The position numbers and the translations under genes are program-made. Below, piece by piece: positions 56,773-64,000 of a stretch of 64,000 nucleotides of DNA. The stretch covers positions 117,876-181,875 of the forward strand of contig NZ_VJNV01000035.1 in NCBI RefSeq assembly GCF_008633915.1, in the 5' to 3' direction. Below the pieces are notes generated by a model. That model was not told the DNA's origin. It saw only the letters and a program-made list of their open reading frames with translations, and did not search any database. This stretch comes from Campylobacter sp. LR291e. GTDB taxonomy: Bacteria; Campylobacterota; Campylobacteria; Campylobacterales; Campylobacteraceae. Position 1 is the stretch's first letter. Each line of letters begins with the position of its first letter.

Positions 56773-57242
56773 TATTTTGCAGCTTGTTGTTGCAACTTCA
56801 TTTGTTCTATTTGCTTGCCTATTGTGATAAGTCCAAGCAAGGCTAGATTGTAGCCAAGTGGTCCAAAACCTACAATAGAACCAGCACAAACAGGAGTTAT
56901 TAAACTCTTATGTCTAAATTCCTCTCTTCTATAAACATTGCTAATATGTACTTCAATGGTCGGTAAATTAACAGCCGCAATGGCATCTCGAATGGCAATT
57001 GAAGTATGAGTATAAGCAGCAGGATTTATAATAATGCCATCATAAGTACCTAAACATTCTTGTATTTTATCGACTAATTCTCCTTCAAAATTGCTTTGAA
57101 AAAAGTCTATATCTACGCTATTTGTCTTAGCCACTTCTTTTAACTGCTCATGTATGGTTTCCATCTTTATAGGTCCATAAATGCCAACCTCTCTAACGCC
57201 TAGCATATTGATATTTGGACCTTGAATTACTAGAATTTTCAT
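56772..57242 (-). CDS. aroQ: 3-dehydroquinate dehydratase, type II
   Basis: AroQ dehydrates 3-dehydroquinate in the shikimate pathway. The 156-residue protein has [16 protein letters not shown], the catalytic Tyr in [21 protein letters not shown] and [19 protein letters not shown]. It heads the twelve-gene minus-strand run. Confidence 0.96.
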   Translation of the reverse strand: MKILVIQGPNINMLGVREVGIYGPIKMETIHEQLKEVAKTNSVDIDFFQSNFEGELVDKIQECLGTYDGIIINPAAYTHTSIAIRDAIAAVNLPTIEVHISNVYRREEFRHKSLITPVCAGSIVGFGPLGYNLALLGLITIGKQIEQMKLQQQAAK

Positions 57243-57277
57243 AGCTAACCTTTTTAAATTTTTAACTTTAACTTTTT

Positions 57278-57312
57278 ATTATAACATTATTAATATAAAT
57301 TTTTGCTACAAT
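57278..57312. promoter_or_regulatory. divergent -10 boxes between aroQ and the amidohydrolase gene
   Basis: A minus-strand TATAAT (ATTATA on plus at 57278-57283) lies 36 nt before the aroQ start. A plus-strand TGCTACAAT (-10 at 57307-57312, extended) lies 22 nt before GTG 57335. The minus-strand box may drive the whole flagellar run. Confidence 0.45.
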
Positions 57313-57334
57313 TTTATTTTTTGAAAGGAAATTC

Positions 57335-58558
57335 GTGTTTTTAATTTATGCAAAAAATATTTTTGTATGTGATGAAAAATTTACAATTCTTAAAAATCAA
57401 GCCTTCGTTTTTGATAAAAAGATTAAAGAATTTGGAAATTTACAAAATTTGCAAAAAAAATACCCAAATGCAAAACTCATTAAAACAAGCAAAAATTCTC
57501 TTATCTTACCAGCATTTATCAATCCTCACACGCATTTAGAATTTAGTGCAAATGCCTATGATTTAGCATATGGAGATTTTATTACTTGGCTTAAAAGTGT
57601 GATTAAAAGCCGTGTAAGCTTAAATGAAAAGGCAAAAAAAAGGCTTATTTTAAATACCATTAAAAATATGCAAAAAACAGGCACAGCTACAATAGGGGCA
57701 ATTTCAAGCTTTGGAAGCGATTTAATACCTTGCGTTAAAAGTGGTGCAAGGATAGTATATTTTAATGAAATTTTAGGTTCAAGTGAAAGTGAAAACGAGA
57801 TAAAAAAAGCAGATTTTTTAAAACGTTTTAATGAAAGCTTAAAATTTAAAAACGACCTTTTCATACCTGCTATATCCTTGCATTCGCCATATTCTACAAA
57901 TTTAACACTTGCAAAATTTGCCCTAAATTTAGCTAAAACTCACAAAAACTTATTAAGCGTTCATTTCTTAGAAAGTAAGGCTGAAAATGAGTGGCTAAGA
58001 AAGGAAAGTGGGGATTTTAAAAAATGGTTTTTAAACTTTAATAAAAACATAAAACCCTTGCATAAAATAGATGATTTTTTAGCCCTTTTTAATGGACAAA
58101 GGACCCTATTTACGCATTGTGTTTTTTTAAAAGAATTTGAAAAATTAGATAAACATTTGCATTCAATTACCCATTGTGCTTTTTCTAATCGCCTTTTAAG
58201 TCAAAAAAGTCTAAATTTAAAAAGGGTTTTAAAAAGTGGCTTAAATATACACCTTGGCACGGATGGACTTAGTTCAAATATTTCCTTATCAATCCTTGAT
58301 GAAATGCGTGCAAATTTGCTAATACATAAGGAATTTGAGTTAAAATCCCTTGCAAAAAAGCTTTTATTAATGGCTACTTTGTATCCTGCTAGGGCTTTAA
58401 ATTTTAATGATTTAGGCTCCTTAGAAATTGGAAAAAGTGCTGATTTTAGCGTATGCGAGGTTGGTGAGTGTGATGAAAAACAACTGCCCTTGCAATTTAT
58501 ATTAAAAACAAAAGAAGTAAAAGATTTATTTATAAGAGGTGAAAAATGCAATCTTTAA
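57335..58558 (+). CDS. amidohydrolase of the aminofutalosine deaminase type
   Basis: The 407-residue protein has the metal-binding HxH in INPHTHLEF (H65, H67), later histidines in ISLHSPYST, SVHFLES and LFTHCVFL, and LGTDGLSSN (metal Asp). This is the cytosine deaminase/TRZ-ATZ amidohydrolase class. In epsilonproteobacteria one member deaminates 6-amino-6-deoxyfutalosine for menaquinone synthesis; the gene next to aroQ and sppA in C. jejuni is of this sort, so I infer that role. It starts with GTG after AAAGGA. Confidence 0.8.
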   Translation: MFLIYAKNIFVCDEKFTILKNQAFVFDKKIKEFGNLQNLQKKYPNAKLIKTSKNSLILPAFINPHTHLEFSANAYDLAYGDFITWLKSVIKSRVSLNEKAKKRLILNTIKNMQKTGTATIGAISSFGSDLIPCVKSGARIVYFNEILGSSESENEIKKADFLKRFNESLKFKNDLFIPAISLHSPYSTNLTLAKFALNLAKTHKNLLSVHFLESKAENEWLRKESGDFKKWFLNFNKNIKPLHKIDDFLALFNGQRTLFTHCVFLKEFEKLDKHLHSITHCAFSNRLLSQKSLNLKRVLKSGLNIHLGTDGLSSNISLSILDEMRANLLIHKEFELKSLAKKLLLMATLYPARALNFNDLGSLEIGKSADFSVCEVGECDEKQLPLQFILKTKEVKDLFIRGEKCNL

Positions 58559-59436
58559 AAGGAATTTTTAGTTTTTTAGCAAGTTGTATAAGATACATTA
58601 ATACTTATTTTAAGACCTTTGTTTTTTTGTTTATCGTTTTACTTATTTTAATGCCAAGCAATAAATCAAACTTAAACCCTGCAAATTTAACAAGACTTGA
58701 TTTAAAGGGTGCGATTATCGATTCTTCAGTGCTAGTTGAAAATATATATAAGGCAAAAAATGACAATAATATTAAGGGCGTTTTACTCGTTATTGATAGT
58801 CCTGGGGGTGCCTTTGGACCTAGCATGGAAATAGCCTTAGCCATTGAAGAACTTAGCAAGGTAAAAAAAGTAGTAGCCTATACAAATGGTACAATGGCTA
58901 GTGGAAGTTATTTAGGTGGGGTAAGTGCAAATAAAATTCTAGCAAATCCAGCAAGTTTTATAGGCTCAATAGGCGTGATTATGCAAGGAGCTGACATTAG
59001 CGAGTTAGCAAATAAAATAGGCATTAAAGAACAAAGCATTCAAGCAGGGACCTTTAAAAGTGCAGGGACCATTACAAGACCTTGGAAAGATGAAGAAAAA
59101 GCTTATTTGCAAGATTTAATCAATCAAAGTTACGAACTTTTTACTGATTTTGTAGCAAATAAAAGAAAATTAAACAAAGAAAATAAGCAAATTTGGGCAG
59201 ATGCTAGGGTATTTTTAGCAAGTCGTGCAAAGGAACTTGGCTTAATTGATGATTTAACTAGTTATGAAATGGCTAAAAAGCAGTTGCAAGATTTGGCAAA
59301 TGTTGTAAATCCTATATGGCAAGAAGAAAGTAAATTTGAAAAATTTTTAAATAAAATAAGCGAACAAAGCGTAAGTTTATTTAGCGATTTTATCTTTAAA
59401 ACACTCATAAATTCAAATAGGGAAGTGGTGTTTTAG
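58546..59436 (+). CDS. sppA: signal peptide peptidase SppA
   Basis: SppA degrades left-over signal peptides in the inner membrane. The 296-residue protein has one N-terminal membrane helix (TFVFLFIVLLILM), VIDSPGGAFGPS, the catalytic Ser in TMASGSYLG (S119) and the catalytic Lys in TFKSAGTITRPW (K171). It is the short, single-domain form. It overlaps the amidohydrolase by 13 nt and converges on the broken lipoprotein gene. Confidence 0.93.
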   Translation: MQSLKGIFSFLASCIRYINTYFKTFVFLFIVLLILMPSNKSNLNPANLTRLDLKGAIIDSSVLVENIYKAKNDNNIKGVLLVIDSPGGAFGPSMEIALAIEELSKVKKVVAYTNGTMASGSYLGGVSANKILANPASFIGSIGVIMQGADISELANKIGIKEQSIQAGTFKSAGTITRPWKDEEKAYLQDLINQSYELFTDFVANKRKLNKENKQIWADARVFLASRAKELGLIDDLTSYEMAKKQLQDLANVVNPIWQEESKFEKFLNKISEQSVSLFSDFIFKTLINSNREVVF

Positions 59437-59848
59437 GGGATTAAAAATTTACTTGTATTAATCATTGTTTTTTTAAATTCTTTATAATCTTTGCAAGTCT
59501 TGTTTTTTGATAAATCCACAAACATTGCTTTATGTTTTAAACTTTGATTTTCATCATTTTTATTAATATAAAATATAACTTTTGTAAAATATAAATATAC
59601 ATCGCTACATGTATCTAAATAATGTCTAACTTTTTTACATCTTTGCATTTTGAACATTGTTTATCAGCTAATTTATCTGCGTAATTATCATTTAAAGCTA
59701 TATATTCTTTAGAATGAATTTCTTTAAATTCTTCAAATTTTTCCAATGCTAATCTTTCTAATTCATTTTTAGGTTTAAATTCTATATTTTCACTACACGC
59801 AGTTAATAGCAAACTAGCATATAAGATAAATTTTAAAACTTTCGCAAT
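59433..59848 (-). pseudogene. broken small lipoprotein gene
   Basis: Two overlapping frames form one protein if joined. The first half reads AKVLKFILYASLLLTAC SENIEF, a lipoprotein signal with lipobox LTAC, but its natural start is ATT (59846-59848) after AAAGGTGT and no ATG exists in frame. The second half (VRHYLDTCSDVYLYF to TMINTSKFLIP) is in another frame. One extra base in the A6 run (plus-strand T6 at 59631-59636) would join DVKK to VRHYL and give 138 residues with paired cysteines. I infer a decayed secreted lipoprotein; no family recognised. Confidence 0.55.
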
Positions 59849-59952
59849 ACACCTTTATTAAAAAATTTACAAAATTATAGTTTTTTTTAATTACAACTTT
59901 AAAAAAATATATTTTTTCAAAAGTTTAAATTTCATTAAAGCATTTTTATGTA

Positions 59953-60057
59953 CGATATCAAGGTTGTTTTGTTTTTTTGTTTCTGTTTTTACAAACTATT
60001 TTTTTAATTTTTTTACTCTTTTAAGTTAAGGACGATTAGCTCCAATCGTTCTTTTTT
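59953..60057 (+). ncRNA. possible small RNA ending at a strong terminator
   Basis: The plus strand has a sigma-28-like CGATAT (59953-59958) and about 70 nt later a terminator. No plus-strand gene lies upstream except sppA, 500 bp away. The predicted transcript would be about 90 nt and very U-rich. The spacing from the TTAAAG to CGATAT is about 4 nt shorter than a normal sigma-28 promoter, so the promoter call is weak. Confidence 0.2.
60028..60057 (+). terminator. Rho-independent terminator
   Basis: Arms AAGGACGATT (60028-60037) and AATCGTTCTT (60044-60053) pair over 10 bp with one G-U wobble around loop AGCTCC and run into a T tract (60052-60057). It points along the plus strand; the minus-strand side has no T run. 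It touches the 3' end of the glucosaminidase gene. Confidence 0.7.
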
Positions 60058-60814
60058 AAAATTTCTCTTCATTTAATTTATGATTTGCTAATTCTTTTGC
60101 GTAATCAATGTCGTATTTAATTAAATTATAAAGTTTTATAATAGTAGTAATGCGTCTAAAATATTCCTCTTTTATCTCAGAATACGAAATAAGCGTATCA
60201 ATGGCATCAAGCCCTGTAAAAATTTGTTTTTTCTCATAAAATTCCAATCTTTTTTTTCTAAAATTCTCGTAAGCAAAATGGCGATTTAAGTTAAGAACAT
60301 AAGAATCAATGCTATCTTGTATGCTACTAAAAATACGTGCCCCACCCTTTTTTCCGGGCGTTTTTTTGCTAGGTTCAATGGCTTTTTGCGTCCAGGTCCA
60401 TTCGCCAAAAAGATTATTACCTTCTCTTGCAAAACGACTACTTGCTAAGCCACTTTCTAAAATGGCCTGTGAGATAGCTAAGGACTTAGGCGTAGGGGCG
60501 ATTTTTATAAGGTATTCATTTATATCAAAAAGATTATTAATTCTATATTTATTTTTCAGTTCTATCAATCTTGCAAGGGCCTTTTTATTGCCTATTCTAA
60601 AGCCATTTTTTTCACCCTGACTTAAAAGAGCTTGTACAAATTTTCTTTCTTCTAAAATGTCTTTAAAGGATTTATCAAGCATTTCGTTCATTTTTTCAAA
60701 GAAAATCTCTCTTCTTTGATTTAACTCAAGCTTGTAAAAATTCTCTCCAAAGCCGTTTTTTTCTATACTAAAAGCTAGTATAAAAAAACTAATCAAAATA
60801 ATAATGTGCCTCAA
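60056..60814 (-). CDS. Bax-like glucosaminidase-domain protein
   Basis: The 252-residue protein has a signal peptide (MRHIIILISFFILAFSIEK) and a C-terminal glucosaminidase domain with SLAISQAILESGLASSRFAREGNNLFGEWTW and SIQDSIDSYVLNLNRHFAYENFR. This is the Bax/FlgJ-type N-acetylglucosaminidase family, which cuts peptidoglycan glycan strands. The Glu in QAILESG is the expected catalytic acid. It overlaps dapF by 26 nt. Confidence 0.8.
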   Translation of the reverse strand: MRHIIILISFFILAFSIEKNGFGENFYKLELNQRREIFFEKMNEMLDKSFKDILEERKFVQALLSQGEKNGFRIGNKKALARLIELKNKYRINNLFDINEYLIKIAPTPKSLAISQAILESGLASSRFAREGNNLFGEWTWTQKAIEPSKKTPGKKGGARIFSSIQDSIDSYVLNLNRHFAYENFRKKRLEFYEKKQIFTGLDAIDTLISYSEIKEEYFRRITTIIKLYNLIKYDIDYAKELANHKLNEEKF

Positions 60815-61538
60815 AACAACATTTCACCTTTGCTTTTAAATATACTTCGTTTTTTTCTATCTTACAAAAGGCTAAATCCTCGCTTTTTGGGCTAATTTTA
60901 ATCTCATCTAAAAGTAAGTTTTTTAACTTTCCTAAATAAAAACAAGCACTCATTCCAGTTCCACAGGCCAAAGTTTCGTTCTCTACCCCTCTTTCAAAGG
61001 TCCTAACCTTGATAAAATCTTTATTTATAATTTGTACATAATTTACATTTGCATTATATTTTTGCCTTAAAAATCTCGCATCTTCTTTATTAAATTCATT
61101 AATATCATCTACAAAGCAAACTAAATGAGGAACGCCTGTATTGCATCCTTGCCAAATTTTACCCTTAAACTCAAAGCTTTCTTTTATATCCTTAACCTCT
61201 CCTAAACTAATCTCAACCATATCTTTTTCAACATTTGCCCTAATAACCCCTGCATCTGTCAAAAAGCTAAGCTTATTTTTACCCTTATTAAAGTGGTGAA
61301 AAAAGTGGGCTGCAGCCCTTGCCCCATTTCCACACATTTCTCCCATGCTTCCATCTTTATTATAAAATTGCCATTCAAAGTCGTATTTTTCATGCTTTAA
61401 AATGGCTATTAAACCATCACTTCCTATGCCACTATAGCGGTTACAAAGTAAAATTGCTAACTTACTTAAATCTTCTTTTTTTTCTGCGTTAAATATTACA
61501 AAATCATTGCCATTTGCATAATATTTATAAAAAATCAT
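60789..61538 (-). CDS. dapF: diaminopimelate epimerase
   Basis: DapF turns LL- into meso-diaminopimelate for peptidoglycan and lysine. The 249-residue protein has the two active-site cysteines in GEMCGNGARA and TLACGTGMSA, and YYANGNDFVIF at the start. It overlaps coaE by 4 nt. Confidence 0.96.
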   Translation of the reverse strand: MIFYKYYANGNDFVIFNAEKKEDLSKLAILLCNRYSGIGSDGLIAILKHEKYDFEWQFYNKDGSMGEMCGNGARAAAHFFHHFNKGKNKLSFLTDAGVIRANVEKDMVEISLGEVKDIKESFEFKGKIWQGCNTGVPHLVCFVDDINEFNKEDARFLRQKYNANVNYVQIINKDFIKVRTFERGVENETLACGTGMSACFYLGKLKNLLLDEIKISPKSEDLAFCKIEKNEVYLKAKVKCCFEAHYYFD

Positions 61539-62128
61539 AAATCTCCCTTTTTGATTCTTTGTATGAATTTAACACATTCTTCTTGAAAATTTTCATAAGA
61601 AGTAGTATTGTAAATTACAAAATCGGCTAATTTTTTCTTTTCTTCTATATCAAGTTGAGAATTTAAACGAATAAGGGCATCTTCTTTGCTTATGTTATCT
61701 CTTTTCATAAGCCTTTTTAAAGCTTGTTCTTTTGGGGTGTATATTAAAATACTTTGTCCTAAATTTTTATAAAAATTACTTTCAAAAAACAAAGGAATTT
61801 CTATAAAAAAGGGCTTGTTTTTTTTATTTAAAATTTCAATTGCTTCACAAATTTTAGCCCTAATTCTTGGAAACATAAAATTTTCTAATTTCTTTTTTTC
61901 ATTCTTATCATTAAAGATAACCTGACCTAGTTTTTTTCTATTGATTTTATCATTTTCTAAAAGCTCGTTGTTTAAAAATAAAGCATTAATTTCTTTAGCA
62001 TTACTATCTAAAATTTCATGGGCAATACTATCAGCACTTAGTGTTTTAAAGCCCATATTTTTAGCAATTTCTAAAAAAGTGCTTTTCCCACAAGCAATAC
62101 TAGCACTTACTATAAAAGCATTTTTCAT
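61535..62128 (-). CDS. coaE: dephospho-CoA kinase
   Basis: CoaE performs the last step of CoA synthesis. The 197-residue protein has a P-loop ASIACGKST, LSADSIAHEIL (Asp), the LIDs FFIEIPLFFES and the adenine-side YTPKEQALKRLMKRD. The P-loop lacks the usual first Gly but keeps the A-x4-G-K-S form. It starts divergently from purM. Confidence 0.94.
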   Translation of the reverse strand: MKNAFIVSASIACGKSTFLEIAKNMGFKTLSADSIAHEILDSNAKEINALFLNNELLENDKINRKKLGQVIFNDKNEKKKLENFMFPRIRAKICEAIEILNKKNKPFFIEIPLFFESNFYKNLGQSILIYTPKEQALKRLMKRDNISKEDALIRLNSQLDIEEKKKLADFVIYNTTSYENFQEECVKFIQRIKKGDL

Positions 62129-62188
62129 ATTATGCCTTGTTTAAAAAATTTTTGTTAAAATACCCTTTAAATTCTTAAAGGTAAATAA

Positions 62189-63178
62189 ATGAAACTTTCT
62201 TACGCAGATGCTGGGGTTAGTATAGACAATGGAAACGCCTTTGTTGAAAGGATTAAACCCCTTGTTAAAAACACTTTTAATGAAAATGTTATAGGTTCAA
62301 TCGGTTCTTTTTCTGGTGCCTTTCGTTTGCCAAATAATTTTAAAAAGCCTGTTATTTTAGGGGCTACTGATGGGGTTGGGACTAAATTAAGACTTGCTAT
62401 TGATAGTAAGAAATTTGACACCATAGGGCAGGATTTAGTTGCCATGTGTGTAAATGATTTGATTTGTAATTTTGCCACGCCTTTATTTTTCTTAGATTAT
62501 TATGCTAGTGCTAAACTTGATATAGAAGTAGCTACAAAGGTAGTTGAGGGCATTGCTACAGGTTGTAAAATAGCAAATTGTGCCCTAATAGGAGGTGAGA
62601 CGGCTGAAATGCCATCAATGTATCAAAAGGATGATTTTGATTTAGCAGGTTTTGCAGTAGGAATGGCAGAAGAAGATGAGATTGATAGAAGTAACTTTGT
62701 AAAAAATGGCGATTTAATCCTAGCCTTGCCAAGTTCGGGCCTTCATTCAAATGGCTATTCTTTAGCTAGAAAGGTTCTTTTTGAAAAAATGAATTTAAAA
62801 TTCGATGATAAGATTGAAGGAGCAAATTTAATAGATATTTTACTAGCCCCTACTAGAATTTATGTTAAGGATTTTTTAAATTTAAAGCCTTATATTAACG
62901 CCTTAGCACACATTACAGGAGGTGGGCTTTTAGAAAATTTACCTCGCATTTTCCCAAGAGGACTTGGAGCTGTTATTCATAAACACCATTTAAAAACGCC
63001 TGAAATTTTTTATAAAATATCTGAAATGGTAGAAGAAAATGAAATGTATAGAAGCTTTAATATGGGTGTTGGCTTAGCCTTAGTGGTATCAGCTACAAAT
63101 GTAAATAAGGTGCTTGAAAATAGCGATGCTTTTATAATAGGCGAGATTGTGATTAACGAGGGCGTAAGTTTAGAATAA
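62189..63178 (+). CDS. purM: phosphoribosylformylglycinamidine cyclo-ligase (AIR synthetase)
   Basis: PurM closes the imidazole ring in purine synthesis with ATP. The 329-residue protein has SYADAGVSIDNGN, LGATDGVGTKLRLA, GQDLVAMCVNDLI and IGGETAEMPSMY, all family signatures. AAAGG lies before the ATG. Confidence 0.97.
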   Translation: MKLSYADAGVSIDNGNAFVERIKPLVKNTFNENVIGSIGSFSGAFRLPNNFKKPVILGATDGVGTKLRLAIDSKKFDTIGQDLVAMCVNDLICNFATPLFFLDYYASAKLDIEVATKVVEGIATGCKIANCALIGGETAEMPSMYQKDDFDLAGFAVGMAEEDEIDRSNFVKNGDLILALPSSGLHSNGYSLARKVLFEKMNLKFDDKIEGANLIDILLAPTRIYVKDFLNLKPYINALAHITGGGLLENLPRIFPRGLGAVIHKHHLKTPEIFYKISEMVEENEMYRSFNMGVGLALVVSATNVNKVLENSDAFIIGEIVINEGVSLE

Positions 63179-63187
63179 AGGGGCATT

Positions 63188-63994
63188 ATGAAAATTTTAT
63201 TTGCTTGTTTTTTTACCTTACTAATTACGGCTTGTTCTTATAAAAATATAAAACTAGAAGAAAATAAGGACTATACCATAAAAGAAGTAAGTTCTAATCT
63301 TTATTTAAGCTTTGATGAGTTTATAGATAAAATTTATGAGTATGATATTATTTTACTTGGCGAAGAACATGATAAAATTAAAATTCATGTAGCTCAAAAT
63401 GAAATTTTAAAGGCCCTAATTCAAAGAAAAGATTATAATGTAGTCTTTGAAATGTTTGACAATAACCAGCAAAAGGCTATCAATAAAGCAGAATCTAATA
63501 AAAGTAATATTAAACAAGATGATTTATTAAAAGCCCTAACCTTTAATGAAAACTGGGGCAAGGGTTATGATTTACTCCTTGAAACTACCTTTTACTCAAA
63601 TTCAAATATCATAGCTGGAAATTTAAGCAAAGATGAAATAAGCACTATTTATAAGGGTTATGAATTAATCAAAGGCGAAAATTCCACAAATGAAAAGGTA
63701 CAAAGCAAGATTAAAGAATTAATCGCTAGTTTTCACCCTAATAAAACAGAAGAAAATTATTTAAATAAACTTGTTCAAATTCAACAATACAAAGATAGAA
63801 ACATGGCTAAAAAGCTAGTAGAAGCTAATAATTCTAGCATTTTAATAGCCGGGAATTTTCACACAGATAAAAGCGTAGGCGTTCCCTTGCACATTAAGGA
63901 TTTAAAAACAGATAAAAAAGTAGTGGTAATCGCCCTTGTAAGTAACGAAAAAAACGAACACGAGGCTGATTTTATCTGGCTTATTAAAAAATAG
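63188..63994 (+). CDS. ChaN-family haem-binding lipoprotein
   Basis: The 268-residue protein has a lipoprotein signal with lipobox LITAC. The mature part has LLGEEHDKIKIHVAQNEIL and AGNFHTDKSVGVP, the two conserved histidine regions of the ChaN family. ChaN of C. jejuni binds haem and lies next to a TonB-dependent receptor; the next gene is outside this window. It follows purM by 9 nt, so it may be read through from purM. Confidence 0.85.
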   Translation: MKILFACFFTLLITACSYKNIKLEENKDYTIKEVSSNLYLSFDEFIDKIYEYDIILLGEEHDKIKIHVAQNEILKALIQRKDYNVVFEMFDNNQQKAINKAESNKSNIKQDDLLKALTFNENWGKGYDLLLETTFYSNSNIIAGNLSKDEISTIYKGYELIKGENSTNEKVQSKIKELIASFHPNKTEENYLNKLVQIQQYKDRNMAKKLVEANNSSILIAGNFHTDKSVGVPLHIKDLKTDKKVVVIALVSNEKNEHEADFIWLIKK

Positions 63995-64000
63995 GTTTGC

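Noticed and set aside
57556..57864. 102-codon minus-strand frame inside the amidohydrolase gene
   Set aside because: Shadow frame without ribosome site; the amidohydrolase motifs are on the other strand.
1..64000. CRISPR array, tRNA, rRNA or insertion sequence
   Set aside because: No regular repeats with spacers, no cloverleaf or rRNA sequence and no transposase were seen in the gaps or coding regions.

Overview
The window is strongly A+T-rich, densely packed bacterial DNA with short intergenic gaps, many ATGA or TAATG stop/start overlaps and long runs of genes in one direction. Gene content and local order point to a Campylobacter of the C. jejuni-like group: aroC-rnc-rnhA-TPR-dnaG, napAGHBLD with cca and purU behind it, rplY-pth-lptG-lysA, perR-CYTH/CHAD-ubiE-xseA-serC, aroQ-folK-flhF-flhG-fliA-fliM-fliY, and coaE-dapF-glucosaminidase divergent from purM. 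Most of these blocks resemble published Campylobacter order as I remember it, but the order of the blocks is shuffled. No tRNA, rRNA, CRISPR array, insertion sequence or prophage was recognised.

Layout: 1-2753 (minus) 3' part of aroC, RNase III, RNase HI and a TPR membrane protein; 2833-4623 DNA primase; 4607-6080 (minus) an MHS-type transporter and a 54-residue very acidic protein; 6174-9319 (plus) moaC, a DUF493 protein, an alpha-helical protein and a possible SGNH-like protein, closed by a hairpin; 9342-17386 (minus) a small periplasmic protein, gltD-gltB, hisB and rsfS; 17529-22816 (minus) a type II restriction-modification pair directly downstream of lysA, then lptG-type permease, pth and rplY; 22876-31885 (minus) purU, cca, three small proteins and the complete periplasmic nitrate reductase operon; 32259-34297 (minus) a secreted protein and a PIF1-like helicase; 34349-37709 (plus) an NlpC/P60 lipoprotein, hemE and a radical SAM protein; 37714-41085 (minus) queF, pgi, galU and an EamA transporter; 41240-47899 (plus) perR, a CYTH/CHAD-like protein, ubiE, xseA, serC, then an accessory island of Fic protein, broken DNA methyltransferase and inactive-looking HNH nuclease; 47896-57242 (minus) a twelve-gene unbroken run from aroQ through flagellar regulators and switch proteins to mnmA, rarA and a PNPOx-like protein; 57335-59436 (plus) an amidohydrolase and SppA; 59433-59848 (minus) a broken lipoprotein gene; 60056-62128 (minus) glucosaminidase, dapF and coaE; 62189-63994 (plus) purM and a ChaN-like lipoprotein.

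How it works together: the nap genes encode a microaerobic nitrate-respiration branch (NapA/B in the periplasm, NapG/H feeding electrons from quinol, NapD as maturation factor), and moaC supplies molybdopterin needed by NapA. The flhF-flhG-fliA-fliM-fliY cluster places polar flagellum control and the motor switch in one transcription unit. GltBD assimilates ammonia, and lysA and dapF supply lysine and peptidoglycan.

The accessory signals of most interest are two unrelated restriction-modification loci. One, after lysA, looks intact and both of its proteins carry zinc-ribbon-like cysteine clusters. The other, after serC, looks dead: its methyltransferase has no standard start codon and a frameshift at a T7 run, and its HNH nuclease is open but has substitutions at the catalytic Asp-His and at a likely zinc ligand. 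Other points are a perfect 10-bp inverted repeat covering the start of the CYTH/CHAD gene, overlapping divergent promoters at 34.3 kb, a lipobox-like motif in NapB and a possible small RNA ending at a strong terminator near 60.05 kb.
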